Shown: positions 45,133-54,325 of the stretch, piece by piece
Numbering within the stretch: position 1 is the stretch's first letter
How the letters are laid out: each line of letters opens with the position of its first letter
DNA from: Streptomyces sp. Je 1-369
GTDB lineage: Bacteria > Actinomycetota > Actinomycetes > Streptomycetales > Streptomycetaceae
DNA length: 64,000 bases
Assembly (NCBI RefSeq): GCF_026810505.1
Contig: NZ_CP101750.1
Coordinates: forward strand, 6,579,001-6,643,000
Direction: 5' to 3'
Position numbers and translations under genes: made by a program
The notes under the pieces: model-generated
What the model saw: the letters and a program-made list of their open reading frames with translations, nothing else
The model's database searches: none
What the model was told of the DNA's origin: nothing

Positions 45133-46422
45133 ATGCGTGAAAAGCCGGATTCCGGCAAGGAGTCGAAGGACCAGGGGGAGCCGGAGGAGAAGCGGCGCCT
45201 CGATCTGAGTGTGCCGCAGGTGGCGGGGAGCGCCATCGCCGCGGTCGTGGCGGCGAAGCTCGCCTCGAACCTCGGTGTCTACGGGACGATCCTCGGCGCC
45301 GGTGTCGTGAGCGCGATCGCGACCTGTGGCGGTACCGTCTTCCAGCATTTCTTCAGGCGTACGGGCGAGCAGATACGTGACGTCACGGTGCAGGCCAAGC
45401 CGAAGGCGCGGCAGGTTCCGGTGACGGCCGCGGCGCAGGTGCCCGAGACATTCAGGACCTCCGCCAGAACCTCCGCCTATACGGGTGCTCTTGGCGCGAC
45501 GGGGCCGGTGACCACGACGTGGGGGCGACCGGAGACGGCCGCGCCCGGCACCGATGCCGACGCGACCGCGCTGCTGCCCACGGCCGGTGACGCGGATCCC
45601 GCGGCGGATCCCACCACGGTGCTGCCCGCCGCGGGCACGGACCCCACTACGGTGCCGCCGCCCGCGGGCGACGCGGACGCCACGACGCTGCTGCCTTCGG
45701 CGGCGGCCGGTGCCGATGCCGAGAGGACGCAGCTCCTCGGGGCGGTCGACGCCACGCAGGCGCTGCCGCACGACGACGCCACGCGAGTGTTGCGCACCAC
45801 GGGTCCCGCCCAGGTGCCGGCGCCGACGACGGCCTTCGAACCCGCGCTCCCTTCGGAGGAGTTCACCGAGGGCACCACGCACCGCACGCAGGTCCGCAGC
45901 TGGAAGCGGCCGTTGATCGCCGCGGCCGTCGTCTTCGGTGTCGCCATGGCGGGCATCACCACGTACGAGCTGGTGTCCGGCAAGGACCTCAGCGGCGGCG
46001 AGGGCACCACGATCAGCAACGGCGTCTCGGGGCACAACTCCTCTTCGAGGAAGCAGCCCCCGCCCGCCGACGAGCCCTCCGGGCAGCCGTCGGACGACGG
46101 CACGCCGGGCACGGGTGACGGCTCCCAGAAGGGTGGCGACAACGCGTCGCAGGACCCGAACGGGACCGGCGGCGACAACTCGGGCAACGGCACGGGCGAC
46201 AACAACGGCACCGGCAACGGCACCGACTCCGGCTCGAAGGACGACACCGGAAACGGCACCGGCACGGACCCGGACAAGGACAAGGGCGACGGCTCCGACT
46301 CCGGAGACGACGGTTCCAAGACGGATCCGACGCCCACGCCCACGCCGAGCCCGACGCCCGCGCCCTCGAAGGGCTCGGGCACCGGCGGCGAACCCCAGCA
46401 GGGCGGAACGCCCACTCCGTAG
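45133..46422 (+). CDS. Membrane protein with degenerate DATxxLP repeats and long disordered tail
   Basis: 429 residues. The N-terminal domain VPQVAGSAIAAVVAAKLASNLGVYG through FFRRTGEQ forms a hydrophobic pair of helices seen in streptomycete membrane proteins. Between residues about 130 and 220 there are about six degenerate repeats of the type DATALLP, DPTTVLP, DATTLLP, DATQALP. One membrane helix (about 258-278) follows, and then a C-terminal tail rich in Gly, Asp, Asn and Thr. No family name is certain. The repeated Thr motifs resemble those scattered in other streptomycete proteins and could be kinase or FHA-domain sites (inference). Confidence 0.75.
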   Translation: MREKPDSGKESKDQGEPEEKRRLDLSVPQVAGSAIAAVVAAKLASNLGVYGTILGAGVVSAIATCGGTVFQHFFRRTGEQIRDVTVQAKPKARQVPVTAAAQVPETFRTSARTSAYTGALGATGPVTTTWGRPETAAPGTDADATALLPTAGDADPAADPTTVLPAAGTDPTTVPPPAGDADATTLLPSAAAGADAERTQLLGAVDATQALPHDDATRVLRTTGPAQVPAPTTAFEPALPSEEFTEGTTHRTQVRSWKRPLIAAAVVFGVAMAGITTYELVSGKDLSGGEGTTISNGVSGHNSSSRKQPPPADEPSGQPSDDGTPGTGDGSQKGGDNASQDPNGTGGDNSGNGTGDNNGTGNGTDSGSKDDTGNGTGTDPDKDKGDGSDSGDDGSKTDPTPTPTPSPTPAPSKGSGTGGEPQQGGTPTP

Positions 46423-46429
46423 AGGAGTG

Positions 46430-47755
46430 TCAGGCGCCGAGGACCCGCCGTAGATAGCCGTTGCCGAACAGGCGGTCCGGGTCGAGGCGGTCGCGCAGGG
46501 CGGTGAACTCGCCGAAGCGGGGGTACTCCTTGGAGAAGTACTCCGCGTCGCGCGTGTGCACCTTGCCCCAGTGCGGCCGCCCCTCGTGCGCGGTGAAGAT
46601 CCGCTCGGCGGCCGCGAAGTACGCCTGGTAGGGCGTGCCCCGGTACATGTGGACGGCGATGTACGCGGTCTCCCGGCCCGACGCCGTGGAGAGCGTGATG
46701 TCGTCGGCGGGCGCCGTGCGTACCTCCACGGGGAAGCTGATCCGCAGCCGCGAGCGGTCCACCATCGTCTTCAGCTCGCGCAGGGTCGCCACGAGGGCGT
46801 CGCGCGGAACGGCGTACTCCATCTCCATGAACCGCACCCGGCGCGGGCTGGTGAAGACCTTGTAGGGGATGTCCGTGTACGTCCGCGCGGAGAGCGCCTT
46901 GCTGGAGACCTTGGCGATGCCGGGGATGGCGGCGGGGAAGGCCCGGCCCACGGAATTGACCACTTGGAAGAGGCCGTTGGAGAGCAACTCGTCGTCCACG
47001 AAGGCGCTGACCTTGCCGGGCGGGGCAGCGGGCCCCGGGCTGCGGTTGTTGCGCTTGGTGTTGCAATTGCCGGTGTGCGGGAACCAGTAGAACTCGAAGT
47101 GCTCGTTCTCGGTGACGAGAGCATCGAAGTCGTCGGTGACCTTGTCGAAGGCCATCGGCTCCTCACGGGCCGTCAGGAAGAAGATCGGCTCGACGTGGAA
47201 GGTGATCGCGGTGATCACACCGAGCGCGCCGAGTCCTGTGCGCGCGGCGGCGAAGACGTCGGGATTCTCGTCGGCGGAGCAGGTCAGGACCGTGCCGTCC
47301 GCGATGACCAGTTCGAGGCCCGCGATCTGGGCGGCGATCGAGGCCGACTCGCGGCCCGTGCCGTGCGTGCCGGTGCTGATGGCCCCGGAGACGGTCTGCT
47401 CCATGATGTCGCCCATGTTCGTGAGCGACAGGCCCTCCCGGGCGAGCGCCACGTTCAGGCGCTTCAGCGGGGTGCCGGCCTCCACGGTGACCGTGCCCGC
47501 GGCGCGGTCGATGCCGCGGATGCCGGTCAGCAGATCGGGGCGTATCAGGAGGCCGTCGGTCGAGGCGGCCGCCGTGAAGGAGTGCCCCGTGCCGACGGGC
47601 TTCGCCTTGAGGCCGTCCTCCCTGGCCCGGCGCAGGGCGGCCGCGAGTTCGTCGACCGAGGCGGGGGTGGCCTCCCGGGCCGGTCGCGCGGTGACGTTGC
47701 CCGCCCAGTTACGCCACGTCGATGTGGTCTTCCCGCTGCCCGTGCCCGTGCTCAT
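46430..47755 (-). CDS. D-arabinono-1,4-lactone oxidase-type FAD oxidase
   Basis: 441 residues. The FAD-binding PCMH domain has VGTGHSFTAAA (His58 is at the position of covalent FAD attachment in related enzymes) and GAISTGTHGTG. The C-terminal ALO domain includes RFMEMEYAVP and the conserved HWGKVHT. The family oxidises aldono-lactones or alditols with O2; the substrate here is not defined. Its start overlaps the 3' end of the upstream MFS gene by 47 nt, implying co-transcription. Confidence 0.88.
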   Translation of the reverse strand: MSTGTGSGKTTSTWRNWAGNVTARPAREATPASVDELAAALRRAREDGLKAKPVGTGHSFTAAASTDGLLIRPDLLTGIRGIDRAAGTVTVEAGTPLKRLNVALAREGLSLTNMGDIMEQTVSGAISTGTHGTGRESASIAAQIAGLELVIADGTVLTCSADENPDVFAAARTGLGALGVITAITFHVEPIFFLTAREEPMAFDKVTDDFDALVTENEHFEFYWFPHTGNCNTKRNNRSPGPAAPPGKVSAFVDDELLSNGLFQVVNSVGRAFPAAIPGIAKVSSKALSARTYTDIPYKVFTSPRRVRFMEMEYAVPRDALVATLRELKTMVDRSRLRISFPVEVRTAPADDITLSTASGRETAYIAVHMYRGTPYQAYFAAAERIFTAHEGRPHWGKVHTRDAEYFSKEYPRFGEFTALRDRLDPDRLFGNGYLRRVLGA

Positions 47756-48953
47756 GGGACCCTCCCCGTTGCGGAACCGGCCGCTTCAGCCGGCGATACC
47801 CCAGGAATCCGACCGCGGCCGCGACGGCTCCGGAGATCCCCGGTACCCCGTACCCGGCCCCCGACCCCGCGGCGTCGATGACCCAGCCGGCCGCGGAGGA
47901 GCCGAGCGCGACGCCGACCGCGAGCCCCGTGCTCACCCACGTCATGCCCTCGGTCAGTTTCGCGCGTGGTACGTGCTGCTCGACGAGGGCCATCGTCGTG
48001 ATCATCGTCGGCGCGATGGAGAGGCCCGCCACGAACAACGCCACGGCCAGAAACGGCAGGTTCCCGACCAGTTGCAGCGGGATCATACTCACGGCCATCG
48101 CACAGACACCCAGCAGCCACCTGGGGGCGGGCGACCCCTTGAAGTGCACGAGCCCGAAGGCCGCGCCGGCCACGCAGGAGCCGAGCGCGTAGACCGCGAG
48201 GACCAGGCTCGCCGCGGACTTGTGACCCTGGTCCTCCGCGTACGCCACGGTCACCACGTCGATCGACCCGAAGATCGCGCCGGTCGCGACGAACGTGGCG
48301 ACCAGCACCTGTAGCCCCCCGCTGCGGAGCGCCGACTCCTTGGTGTGGTGCTCGCGCGGGTGCGGCACCGGCTCGGTGGCCCGCTGCGCCGTCAGCCAGA
48401 AGACACCCGCGGCCAGGAAGGCGCCCGCGAGCAGCGGTCCGGCCTCGGGGAACCACACAGTGGAGAGCCCGATCGAGATGATCGGCCCGAAGATGAAGCA
48501 GACCTCGTCCACCACCGACTCGAAGGAGTACGCGGTGTGGAGCTGCGGGGTGCCGCGGTACAGGACGGCCCAGCGCGCCCGGATCATCGAGCCCACGCTC
48601 GGCACGCAGCCGACCAGCGCGGCGAAGACGAACAGCGTCCAGTCGGCCGTCTCGAACTTCGCGCAGAGCAGCAGCCCCGCGACCGCGGCAAGGGACACGA
48701 GCGTCGCGGGGCGGAGCACCCGGCGCTGGCCGTACCGGTCGACGAGCCGGGAGATCTGCGGCCCGATCGCCGCCGCGGACAGTGCCACGGTGGCGGACAG
48801 CGCGCCCGCGAGGCCGTACCTGCCGGTCAGCTGGGACACCATGGTCACGATGCCGATGCCCATCATCGACAGCGGCATGCGGCCGAGGAACCCGGCGGTG
48901 GAGAACGCCTTGGTGCCGGGGGCGGCGAAGAGGGCGCGGTAGGGGCTGGGCAC
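47709..48953 (-). CDS. MFS transporter
   Basis: 414 residues with about 12 membrane segments. Typical loops include [17 protein letters not shown] after helix 3. The GTG at 48953 ([16 protein letters not shown]) has GGAG 7 nt upstream; the frame continues further but without family similarity. The C-terminal [12 protein letters not shown] tail overlaps the next gene. It probably exports a small molecule; the linked lactone oxidase may be functionally related. Confidence 0.87.
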   Translation of the reverse strand: MPSPYRALFAAPGTKAFSTAGFLGRMPLSMMGIGIVTMVSQLTGRYGLAGALSATVALSAAAIGPQISRLVDRYGQRRVLRPATLVSLAAVAGLLLCAKFETADWTLFVFAALVGCVPSVGSMIRARWAVLYRGTPQLHTAYSFESVVDEVCFIFGPIISIGLSTVWFPEAGPLLAGAFLAAGVFWLTAQRATEPVPHPREHHTKESALRSGGLQVLVATFVATGAIFGSIDVVTVAYAEDQGHKSAASLVLAVYALGSCVAGAAFGLVHFKGSPAPRWLLGVCAMAVSMIPLQLVGNLPFLAVALFVAGLSIAPTMITTMALVEQHVPRAKLTEGMTWVSTGLAVGVALGSSAAGWVIDAAGSGAGYGVPGISGAVAAAVGFLGYRRLKRPVPQRGGSHEHGHGQREDHIDVA

Positions 48954-49144
48954 GTGGGACTCCGCTGAAACGCCGGGGCGGCTCCCGGCGGGAGGTCCCG
49001 GTAAGGCATGAAGATGGTCGATACAGCTTACGGCTCCTGCGGGGTCCGGTGCACCGTGATTTCCGGGCCTGGCGCCCACCGTTGTTTTTCCGGACGGCGG
49101 AGGCCGTTTTCCGCCTGTCAGTGGTGGGTGGCAGGATCGGATAC

Positions 49145-50272
49145 ATGTCCGATGCGCTGGATCCCACTCCGTATGACGCCCTGCTGCTGCTCTCGTTCGG
49201 CGGCCCCGAAGGCCCGGACGACGTCGTCCCGTTCCTGGAGAACGTGACGCGCGGGCGCGGCATCCCCAAGGAGCGGCTCAAGGAGGTGGGGCAGCACTAC
49301 TTCCTGTTCGGCGGGGTCAGCCCCATCAACGACCAGAACCGCGCCCTGCTCGACGCCCTGCGCAAGGACTTCGCGGAGCACGGCCTGGACCTGCCGGTCT
49401 ACTGGGGCAACCGCAACTGGGCGCCCTACCTGACCGACACCCTGCGCGAGATGGTCACCGACGGCCACCGCCGCATCCTCGTCCTGGCCACCAGCGCGTA
49501 CGCCTCGTACTCGGGCTGCCGTCAGTACCGCGAGAACCTCGCCGACTCCCTCGCCGTCCTGGAGTCCGAGGGCCTGGAGCTGCCGAAGATCGACAAACTC
49601 CGGCACTACTTCAACCACCCCGGCTTCGTACGCCCCATGATCGACGGAGTCCTGAAGTCGCTCGCCGACCTTCCCGACGACGTGCGGGACGGCGCGCACC
49701 TCGCGTTCACCACGCACTCGATCCCCGACGCGGCGGCGGACACCTCAGGCCCCGTCGAGGACCACGGCGACGGCGGTGCGTACGTCAAGGAGCACCTGGA
49801 CGTGGCCCGCCTCATCGCCGACGTCGTCCACGAGGAGACCGGCACCGAGCACCCCTGGCAGCTCGTCTACCAGTCCCGCAGCGGCGCCCCCCACATCCCG
49901 TGGCTGGAGCCCGACATCTGCGACCACCTGGAGGAGCGGCACGGCGCCGGAGTCCCCGCCGTCGTCATGGTCCCCATCGGCTTCGTGTCGGACCACATGG
50001 AGGTCCTGTACGACCTCGACACCGAGGCCGAGGCCAAGGCCGCGGAGCTCGGCCTCCCGGTCCGGCGCTCGGCGACCGTCGGAGCCGACCCGCGCTTCGC
50101 CGCGGCCATCCGGGACCTGGTCCTGGAGCGCGCCGCCGCCGAGAGCGGCACACCCGTGAACCCCTGCGCCCTGGGCTCTCTCGGCGCGAGCCACAACCTC
50201 TGCCCGGTCGGCTGCTGCCCCGCCCGCGCCCCGAAGCCCGCCGCCGCGGGCGCCGACAGCCCGTACGCGTAA
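49145..50272 (+). CDS. hemH: Ferrochelatase (coproporphyrin ferrochelatase)
   Basis: 375 residues. The ferrochelatase fold is evident: [40 protein letters not shown], the catalytic His in LAFTTHSIP, and [12 protein letters not shown]. The C-terminal Cys set [21 protein letters not shown] matches actinobacterial enzymes with a [2Fe-2S] cluster. In actinobacteria this enzyme (also called CpfC) inserts iron into coproporphyrin III. The ATG has no RBS; CAGGAT ends 7 nt before it, so the mRNA may be leaderless. Confidence 0.93.
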   Translation: MSDALDPTPYDALLLLSFGGPEGPDDVVPFLENVTRGRGIPKERLKEVGQHYFLFGGVSPINDQNRALLDALRKDFAEHGLDLPVYWGNRNWAPYLTDTLREMVTDGHRRILVLATSAYASYSGCRQYRENLADSLAVLESEGLELPKIDKLRHYFNHPGFVRPMIDGVLKSLADLPDDVRDGAHLAFTTHSIPDAAADTSGPVEDHGDGGAYVKEHLDVARLIADVVHEETGTEHPWQLVYQSRSGAPHIPWLEPDICDHLEERHGAGVPAVVMVPIGFVSDHMEVLYDLDTEAEAKAAELGLPVRRSATVGADPRFAAAIRDLVLERAAAESGTPVNPCALGSLGASHNLCPVGCCPARAPKPAAAGADSPYA

Positions 50273-50283
50273 GGACCCCAGCC

Positions 50284-51123
50284 GTGACCCACGTGACCTT
50301 CCCGACCGACGCCCCGGCCGGCGACCCGAACGGCCTCAAGGCCGAACTCCTCGCCGTCGCCCTGGAGGCCGCACACCGCGCCGGGACCTTCCTGCGCGAC
50401 GGACGCCCCGACGACCTCGGCGTGGCCGCCACCAAGTCCAGCGCCGTCGACGTCGTCACCGAGATGGACATCGCCTCCGAGAAGCTGATCACCGACTTCC
50501 TCGCGGAGCGCAGGCCGGCCGACGGCGTCCTCGGCGAGGAGGGCGCGAGCTCCGAAGGGAGCAGCGGCGTCCAGTGGGTCATCGACCCCATCGACGGCAC
50601 CGTCAACTACCTCTACGGCCGCCCCGACTGGTCCGTGTCCATCGCCGCCCGCAAGGACGGCGAGACGCTCGTCGGGGTCGTGCACGCCCCGATGCGCGGG
50701 GAGACGTACCGCGCGGTCCTCGGAGAGGGCGCCCACATCAACGACACACCCGCGCGCGTGCGCCCCGCCCCCTCCCTCGACCAGGCCCTGATCGGCACCG
50801 GTTTCGGGTACATCGCCGAGCGCCGCGCCCAGCAGGCCGAGGTGGCCCGCCACCTCATCCCGAAGGTGCGCGACATCCGGCGCGCCGGATCGGCCGCCAT
50901 CGACCTGTGCGACGTCGCGGTGGGACGGCTCGACGCGTACTACGAGCGGGGGCTCAACCCCTGGGACTTCGCGGCGGGCGACCTCGTCGCGCGGGAAGCG
51001 GGCGCCCTGACCGGTGGCCGCCCCGGAGAGGCCCTCTCGGGCGAGCTGGCCGTCGCCGCCCCGCCCGCCCTCTTCGAGACGCTCCAGGGCCTCCTGGAGG
51101 ACCTCGGCGCCTGGCACGACTGA
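50284..51123 (+). CDS. Inositol monophosphatase family protein
   Basis: 279 residues. Metal and phosphate motifs are complete: GEEGASSEGSS, WVIDPIDGTVNYLYG and GLNPWDFAAGDLVAREAG. The family hydrolyses inositol phosphate, histidinol phosphate or related monophosphates. The GTG at 50284 follows AAGGA, 11 nt after the hemH stop, so both may be cotranscribed. The substrate cannot be fixed from sequence. Confidence 0.9.
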   Translation: MTHVTFPTDAPAGDPNGLKAELLAVALEAAHRAGTFLRDGRPDDLGVAATKSSAVDVVTEMDIASEKLITDFLAERRPADGVLGEEGASSEGSSGVQWVIDPIDGTVNYLYGRPDWSVSIAARKDGETLVGVVHAPMRGETYRAVLGEGAHINDTPARVRPAPSLDQALIGTGFGYIAERRAQQAEVARHLIPKVRDIRRAGSAAIDLCDVAVGRLDAYYERGLNPWDFAAGDLVAREAGALTGGRPGEALSGELAVAAPPALFETLQGLLEDLGAWHD

Positions 51124-51167
51124 GGCGCCCGCGTAGGCGGCCCGGATAGACAGCTCGCGTAGACGGA

Positions 51168-51202
51168 AGGGCCCCGACACCTCGTCCAGGTGTCGGGGCC
51201 CT
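51168..51202 (+). terminator. Terminator after the inositol monophosphatase gene
   Basis: A perfect 15-bp stem (AGGGCCCCGACACCT and complement) with loop CGTCC. It lies between convergent genes, so it may act on both strands. Confidence 0.88.
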
Positions 51203-51227
51203 CGCCGTTCAGATGTCCGGGGCTCGG

Positions 51228-51401
51228 TCAGGCGTGGAGTGCGCCCACCTCGACACCGTGCTCGGCAGCCAGGCGGTGGAGATCTTCCAGCTCCGCCAGC
51301 TCGACCTCGGCAAGGAAGTCGTCTCCCGTCTCACGGGCCTTCGTGAGGTCGGTCTCCGTGGCCTCTATGCGCTGCAGAAGACCTGCGGTGAATGCGTCCA
51401 T
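51228..51401 (-). CDS. Small helical acidic protein of unknown function
   Basis: 57 residues starting MDAFTAGLLQRIEATETDLTK and ending HGVEVGALHA. It is almost entirely helical and acidic, without Cys. RBS GAGGGG precedes ATG 51401. I know no named family; its position next to cutRS is conserved in Streptomyces as far as I recall. Confidence 0.65.
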   Translation of the reverse strand: MDAFTAGLLQRIEATETDLTKARETGDDFLAEVELAELEDLHRLAAEHGVEVGALHA

Positions 51402-51462
51402 GGTTGCGCCCCCTCGGCTGGGTCGTGGGTCGATGGCACGGGGGTGTGCCCTCAAAGAAGGG

Positions 51463-51612
51463 GCGATCACGTCTCAAGCCGCTCTGGGAAAGCGGTTCGT
51501 GGCGCGCCACATACAAAGCGTGATCGCGGGTGTAAGGCCGTCCTCCCCTGGCTCCCTTCCGCAGAAACCTCAACCGCCCGAGAAAATCCGGCATTCCCGT
51601 GGCCCGATCACG
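51463..51612. promoter_or_regulatory. Cluster of GATCACG repeats upstream of cutR
   Basis: GATCACG occurs at 51465-51471 and 51606-51612, and inverted (CGTGATC) at 51519-51525. The first and second form a 9-bp inverted repeat GCGATCACG/CGTGATCGC. Inside it are CCGCT/AGCGG arms and the 12-bp palindrome GTGGCGCGCCAC (51499-51510). The 312-bp gap holds no gene. This looks like a multi-site regulatory region for cutRS or the small gene. Confidence 0.5.
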
Positions 51613-51713
51613 TCGACAGGCCGCCTTACAGCCGGTTTATGGCCGAAAGGGGCAGGATGGAGGCCTACCCCAAGACAGACCTGCCCGCAGGGGCACAGAG
51701 GAAGGACAGCGAC

Positions 51714-52367
51714 GTGCGCGTACTCGTCGTCGAGGACGAGCAGCTGCTCGCCGATGCGGTGGCCACCGGACTGCGCCGGGAGGCCATGGCCGTCGACGTC
51801 GTGTACGACGGAGCGGCCGCCCTGGAGCGCATCGGCGTCAACGACTACGACGTCGTGGTGCTCGACCGGGACCTCCCGCTCGTCCACGGCGACGACGTCT
51901 GCCGGAAGATCGTCGAGCTCGGCATGCCGACCCGCGTCCTGATGCTCACCGCGTCGGGCGATGTCAGCGACCGCGTCGAGGGCCTGGAGATCGGTGCGGA
52001 CGACTATCTCCCCAAGCCCTTCGCGTTCAGCGAGCTCACGGCACGCGTGCGTGCCCTCGGACGGCGCACCAGCGTGCCGCTGCCGCCCGTCCTGGAGCGC
52101 GCCGGGATCAAGCTCGACCCCAACCGCCGCGAGGTCTTCCGCGAGGGCAGGGAGATCCAGCTGGCCCCCAAGGAGTTCGCCGTACTCGAAGTGCTGCTGC
52201 GCAGCGAGGGCGCTGTCGTCTCCGCGGAGCAGCTCCTGGAGAAGGCCTGGGACGAGAACACGGACCCGTTCACCAACGTCGTCCGGGTGACGGTGATGAC
52301 CCTGCGCCGCAAGCTCGGCGAGCCCGCCGTCATCGTGACGGTGCCGGGCTCCGGCTACCGGATCTGA
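51714..52367 (+). CDS. cutR: Response regulator CutR (OmpR/PhoB family)
   Basis: 217 residues, the reported CutR length. The receiver has phospho-acceptor Asp51 (VVVLDRDLP) and Lys in YLPKPFAFSEL. The C-terminal OmpR-type winged helix includes LAPKEFAVLEVLLRSEG and VRVTVMTLRRKLG. CutR works with CutS, encoded 7 nt downstream. GTG 51714 has GAAGGA 7 nt before it; in-frame ATGs upstream are not supported by an RBS. Confidence 0.92.
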   Translation: MRVLVVEDEQLLADAVATGLRREAMAVDVVYDGAAALERIGVNDYDVVVLDRDLPLVHGDDVCRKIVELGMPTRVLMLTASGDVSDRVEGLEIGADDYLPKPFAFSELTARVRALGRRTSVPLPPVLERAGIKLDPNRREVFREGREIQLAPKEFAVLEVLLRSEGAVVSAEQLLEKAWDENTDPFTNVVRVTVMTLRRKLGEPAVIVTVPGSGYRI

Positions 52368-52373
52368 CCGGCG

Positions 52374-53621
52374 GTGGCCGCGACACCGGCGCCGCCAGCC
52401 GCGCCTCCGAAGCCGACGTGGGACCCGAGGAAGGCCGAGCCGCCGTTCCCCTGGCTGCGCCCGACCATCCGCATACGGCTCACGCTGCTCTACGGCGGCA
52501 TGTTCCTGATCGCGGGCATCCTGCTGCTCTCGATCATCTACCTGCTCGCCGCCCAGGCCCTGAACGTGGGCAGTGACCTGCCGTTCAGGGTCACGGGCAA
52601 GTCCACGGTCAGCAGCAGCACCTGTGCCAACTTCCAGGGGCTTCCGGAGCAGCCGACCGAGGCGCAGCTGAACCGCGCCCTGAACGAGTGCGTCAACCAG
52701 ATGCGTCAGAACGCCCTCGACAACCTGCTCAGCCGCTCGCTGCTCGCCCTGCTCGGCCTCGCCGTGATCGCCTTCGCCTTCGGGTACGCGATGGCAGGCC
52801 GCGTGCTCTCGCCGCTCGGTCGCATCACGCGCACCGCGCGCCGGGTGGCGGGCACGGACCTCTCCCGCCGCATCGAGCTGGACGGCCCGGACGACGAGCT
52901 GAAGGAGCTCTCGGACACCTTCGACGAGATGCTGGACCGCTTGGAGCGGGCGTTCACCGCCCAGCAGCGGTTCGTCGGCAACGCCTCGCACGAGCTGCGC
53001 ACCCCCCTGGCGATCAACCGCACGCTCCTGGAGGTGCACCTCTCCGATCCCGGGGCGCCGCCCGAGCTCCACCAGCTCGGCAAGACGCTGCTCGCCACCA
53101 ACGAGCGCAGCGAGCAGCTCGTCGAGGGTCTGCTGCTGCTCGCCCGCAGCGACAACCAGATCGTGGAGCGGAAACCGGTCGACCTCGCCGAGGTGGCCGA
53201 TCGCGCCGTCGACCAGGTGCGGAGCGAGGCCGACGCGAAGGGCGTGGAGATCCGCGGGGAGCGCGGTCCTGCCGTCGTGCAGGGCAACGGCGTCCTCCTG
53301 GAGCGGATCGCCCTGAACCTCGTCCAGAACGCCGTCAGGTACAACGTGCAGGACGAGGGCTGGGTCGAGGTCACCACGGAGGCTCAGCACGGCCAGGCGG
53401 TCCTGGTGGTGTCGAACACGGGCCCGGTGGTGCCCGCGTACGAGATCGACAACCTTTTCGAACCGTTCCGCAGGCTGCGGACGGAGCGGACGGGCAGTGA
53501 CAAGGGCGTGGGTCTCGGCCTGTCGATCGCCCGGTCGGTGGCGCGGGCTCACGGGGGCCGTATCATCGCGGAGCCGCGTGAGGGGGGAGGGCTCGTGATG
53601 CGAGTCACCTTGCCCCTCTGA
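52374..53621 (+). CDS. cutS: Sensor histidine kinase CutS
   Basis: 415 residues. Two membrane helices (about 40-62 and 122-142) flank a short extracellular loop carrying Cys84 and Cys106. A HAMP domain, HisKA domain with His206 (NASHELRTPLAINRT) and HATPase (NLVQNAVRYN, GLGLSIARSVARAHGG) follow. CutRS has been linked to secretion stress and sensing of the extracellular redox or folding state; the conserved Cys pair fits a disulfide switch. The GTG start at 52374 follows the cutR stop by 6 nt. Confidence 0.93.
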   Translation: MAATPAPPAAPPKPTWDPRKAEPPFPWLRPTIRIRLTLLYGGMFLIAGILLLSIIYLLAAQALNVGSDLPFRVTGKSTVSSSTCANFQGLPEQPTEAQLNRALNECVNQMRQNALDNLLSRSLLALLGLAVIAFAFGYAMAGRVLSPLGRITRTARRVAGTDLSRRIELDGPDDELKELSDTFDEMLDRLERAFTAQQRFVGNASHELRTPLAINRTLLEVHLSDPGAPPELHQLGKTLLATNERSEQLVEGLLLLARSDNQIVERKPVDLAEVADRAVDQVRSEADAKGVEIRGERGPAVVQGNGVLLERIALNLVQNAVRYNVQDEGWVEVTTEAQHGQAVLVVSNTGPVVPAYEIDNLFEPFRRLRTERTGSDKGVGLGLSIARSVARAHGGRIIAEPREGGGLVMRVTLPL

Positions 53622-53691
53622 GATGCAGTCGCAGACGCGCTGATGTGTTCGCTTTGAGCGTAATTTCCAGGGGTGGACCCCGGGGATGATG

Positions 53692-53741
53692 TGTGCGATC
53701 GATCACAGAGGCGATTTTTCGGCCGTCTACTCTCTGTGATC
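53692..53741. promoter_or_regulatory. CRP-like box inside a larger inverted repeat
   Basis: TGTGC-GATCGA-TCACA (53692-53707) matches the CRP-type pattern TGTGA-N6-TCACA with one mismatch. It overlaps the left arm of a second inverted repeat, GATCACAGAG (53701-53710) with CTCTGTGATC (53732-53741). The palindrome could regulate the DUF4193 transcript. Confidence 0.45.
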
Positions 53742-53832
53742 GTGAAAGTCGTCGGAAAGCCGGGAAAATCCGGGTTTTCGGGAGTCTTGATCACGGGAAG
53801 TACACGGGGTGGCGCCCGTGAAGCGCAGCACA

Positions 53833-53850
53833 GGGACCGTGTACGGTCCC
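53833..53850. repeat. Short palindrome in the cutS-DUF4193 gap
   Basis: GGGACCGT-GT-ACGGTCCC, 8-bp perfect arms. A further 6-bp pair, TGAGGC/GCCTCA, lies at about 53920-53940. The remaining gap to 54015 shows no gene. Confidence 0.5.
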
Positions 53851-54015
53851 GATCGCCATCCAACAGAACGCCTCTTCAGAGGTGCGGTTGGGTGTCGATT
53901 GAGTAACAGACCTTGATGTGAGGCAAAATCTCCGCCTCAGGTCGGGCACAAGTCCGGCCTCTCACGCGTTACGTGCGCTGGAGACACCCGCAGACACCCA
54001 GAGGGGGAGAGCGAC

Positions 54016-54312
54016 ATGGCAACGGACTACGACACCCCACGTAAGACCGACGATGACGTCAACGAGGACAGCATCGAGGAACTCAAGGCACGGCGGAACG
54101 ACAAGTCGACCTCAGCAGTCGACGTCGACGAGTTCGAGGCCGCCGAGGGCCTCGAGCTGCCCGGCGCCGACCTTTCCAACGAGGAGCTCGCCGTCCGCGT
54201 GCTCCCGAAGCAGCAGGACGAGTTCACCTGCATGAGCTGCTTCCTGGTGCACCACCGCAGCCAGCTGGCCAAGGAGAAGAACGGCCAGCCGATCTGCCGC
54301 GACTGCGACTGA
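54016..54312 (+). CDS. DUF4193 small zinc-ribbon protein
   Basis: 98 residues. A basic/acidic N-terminus (DDDVNEDSIEELKARRND) precedes a four-cysteine site, CMSC and CRDC, which should hold a zinc ion. DUF4193 is an actinobacteria-specific family, function unknown, often abundant. RBS GGGGGAGAG precedes ATG 54016. The C-terminus CRDCD is invariant in the family. Confidence 0.9.
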   Translation: MATDYDTPRKTDDDVNEDSIEELKARRNDKSTSAVDVDEFEAAEGLELPGADLSNEELAVRVLPKQQDEFTCMSCFLVHHRSQLAKEKNGQPICRDCD

Positions 54313-54325
54313 GGCGGGGTCGGCC

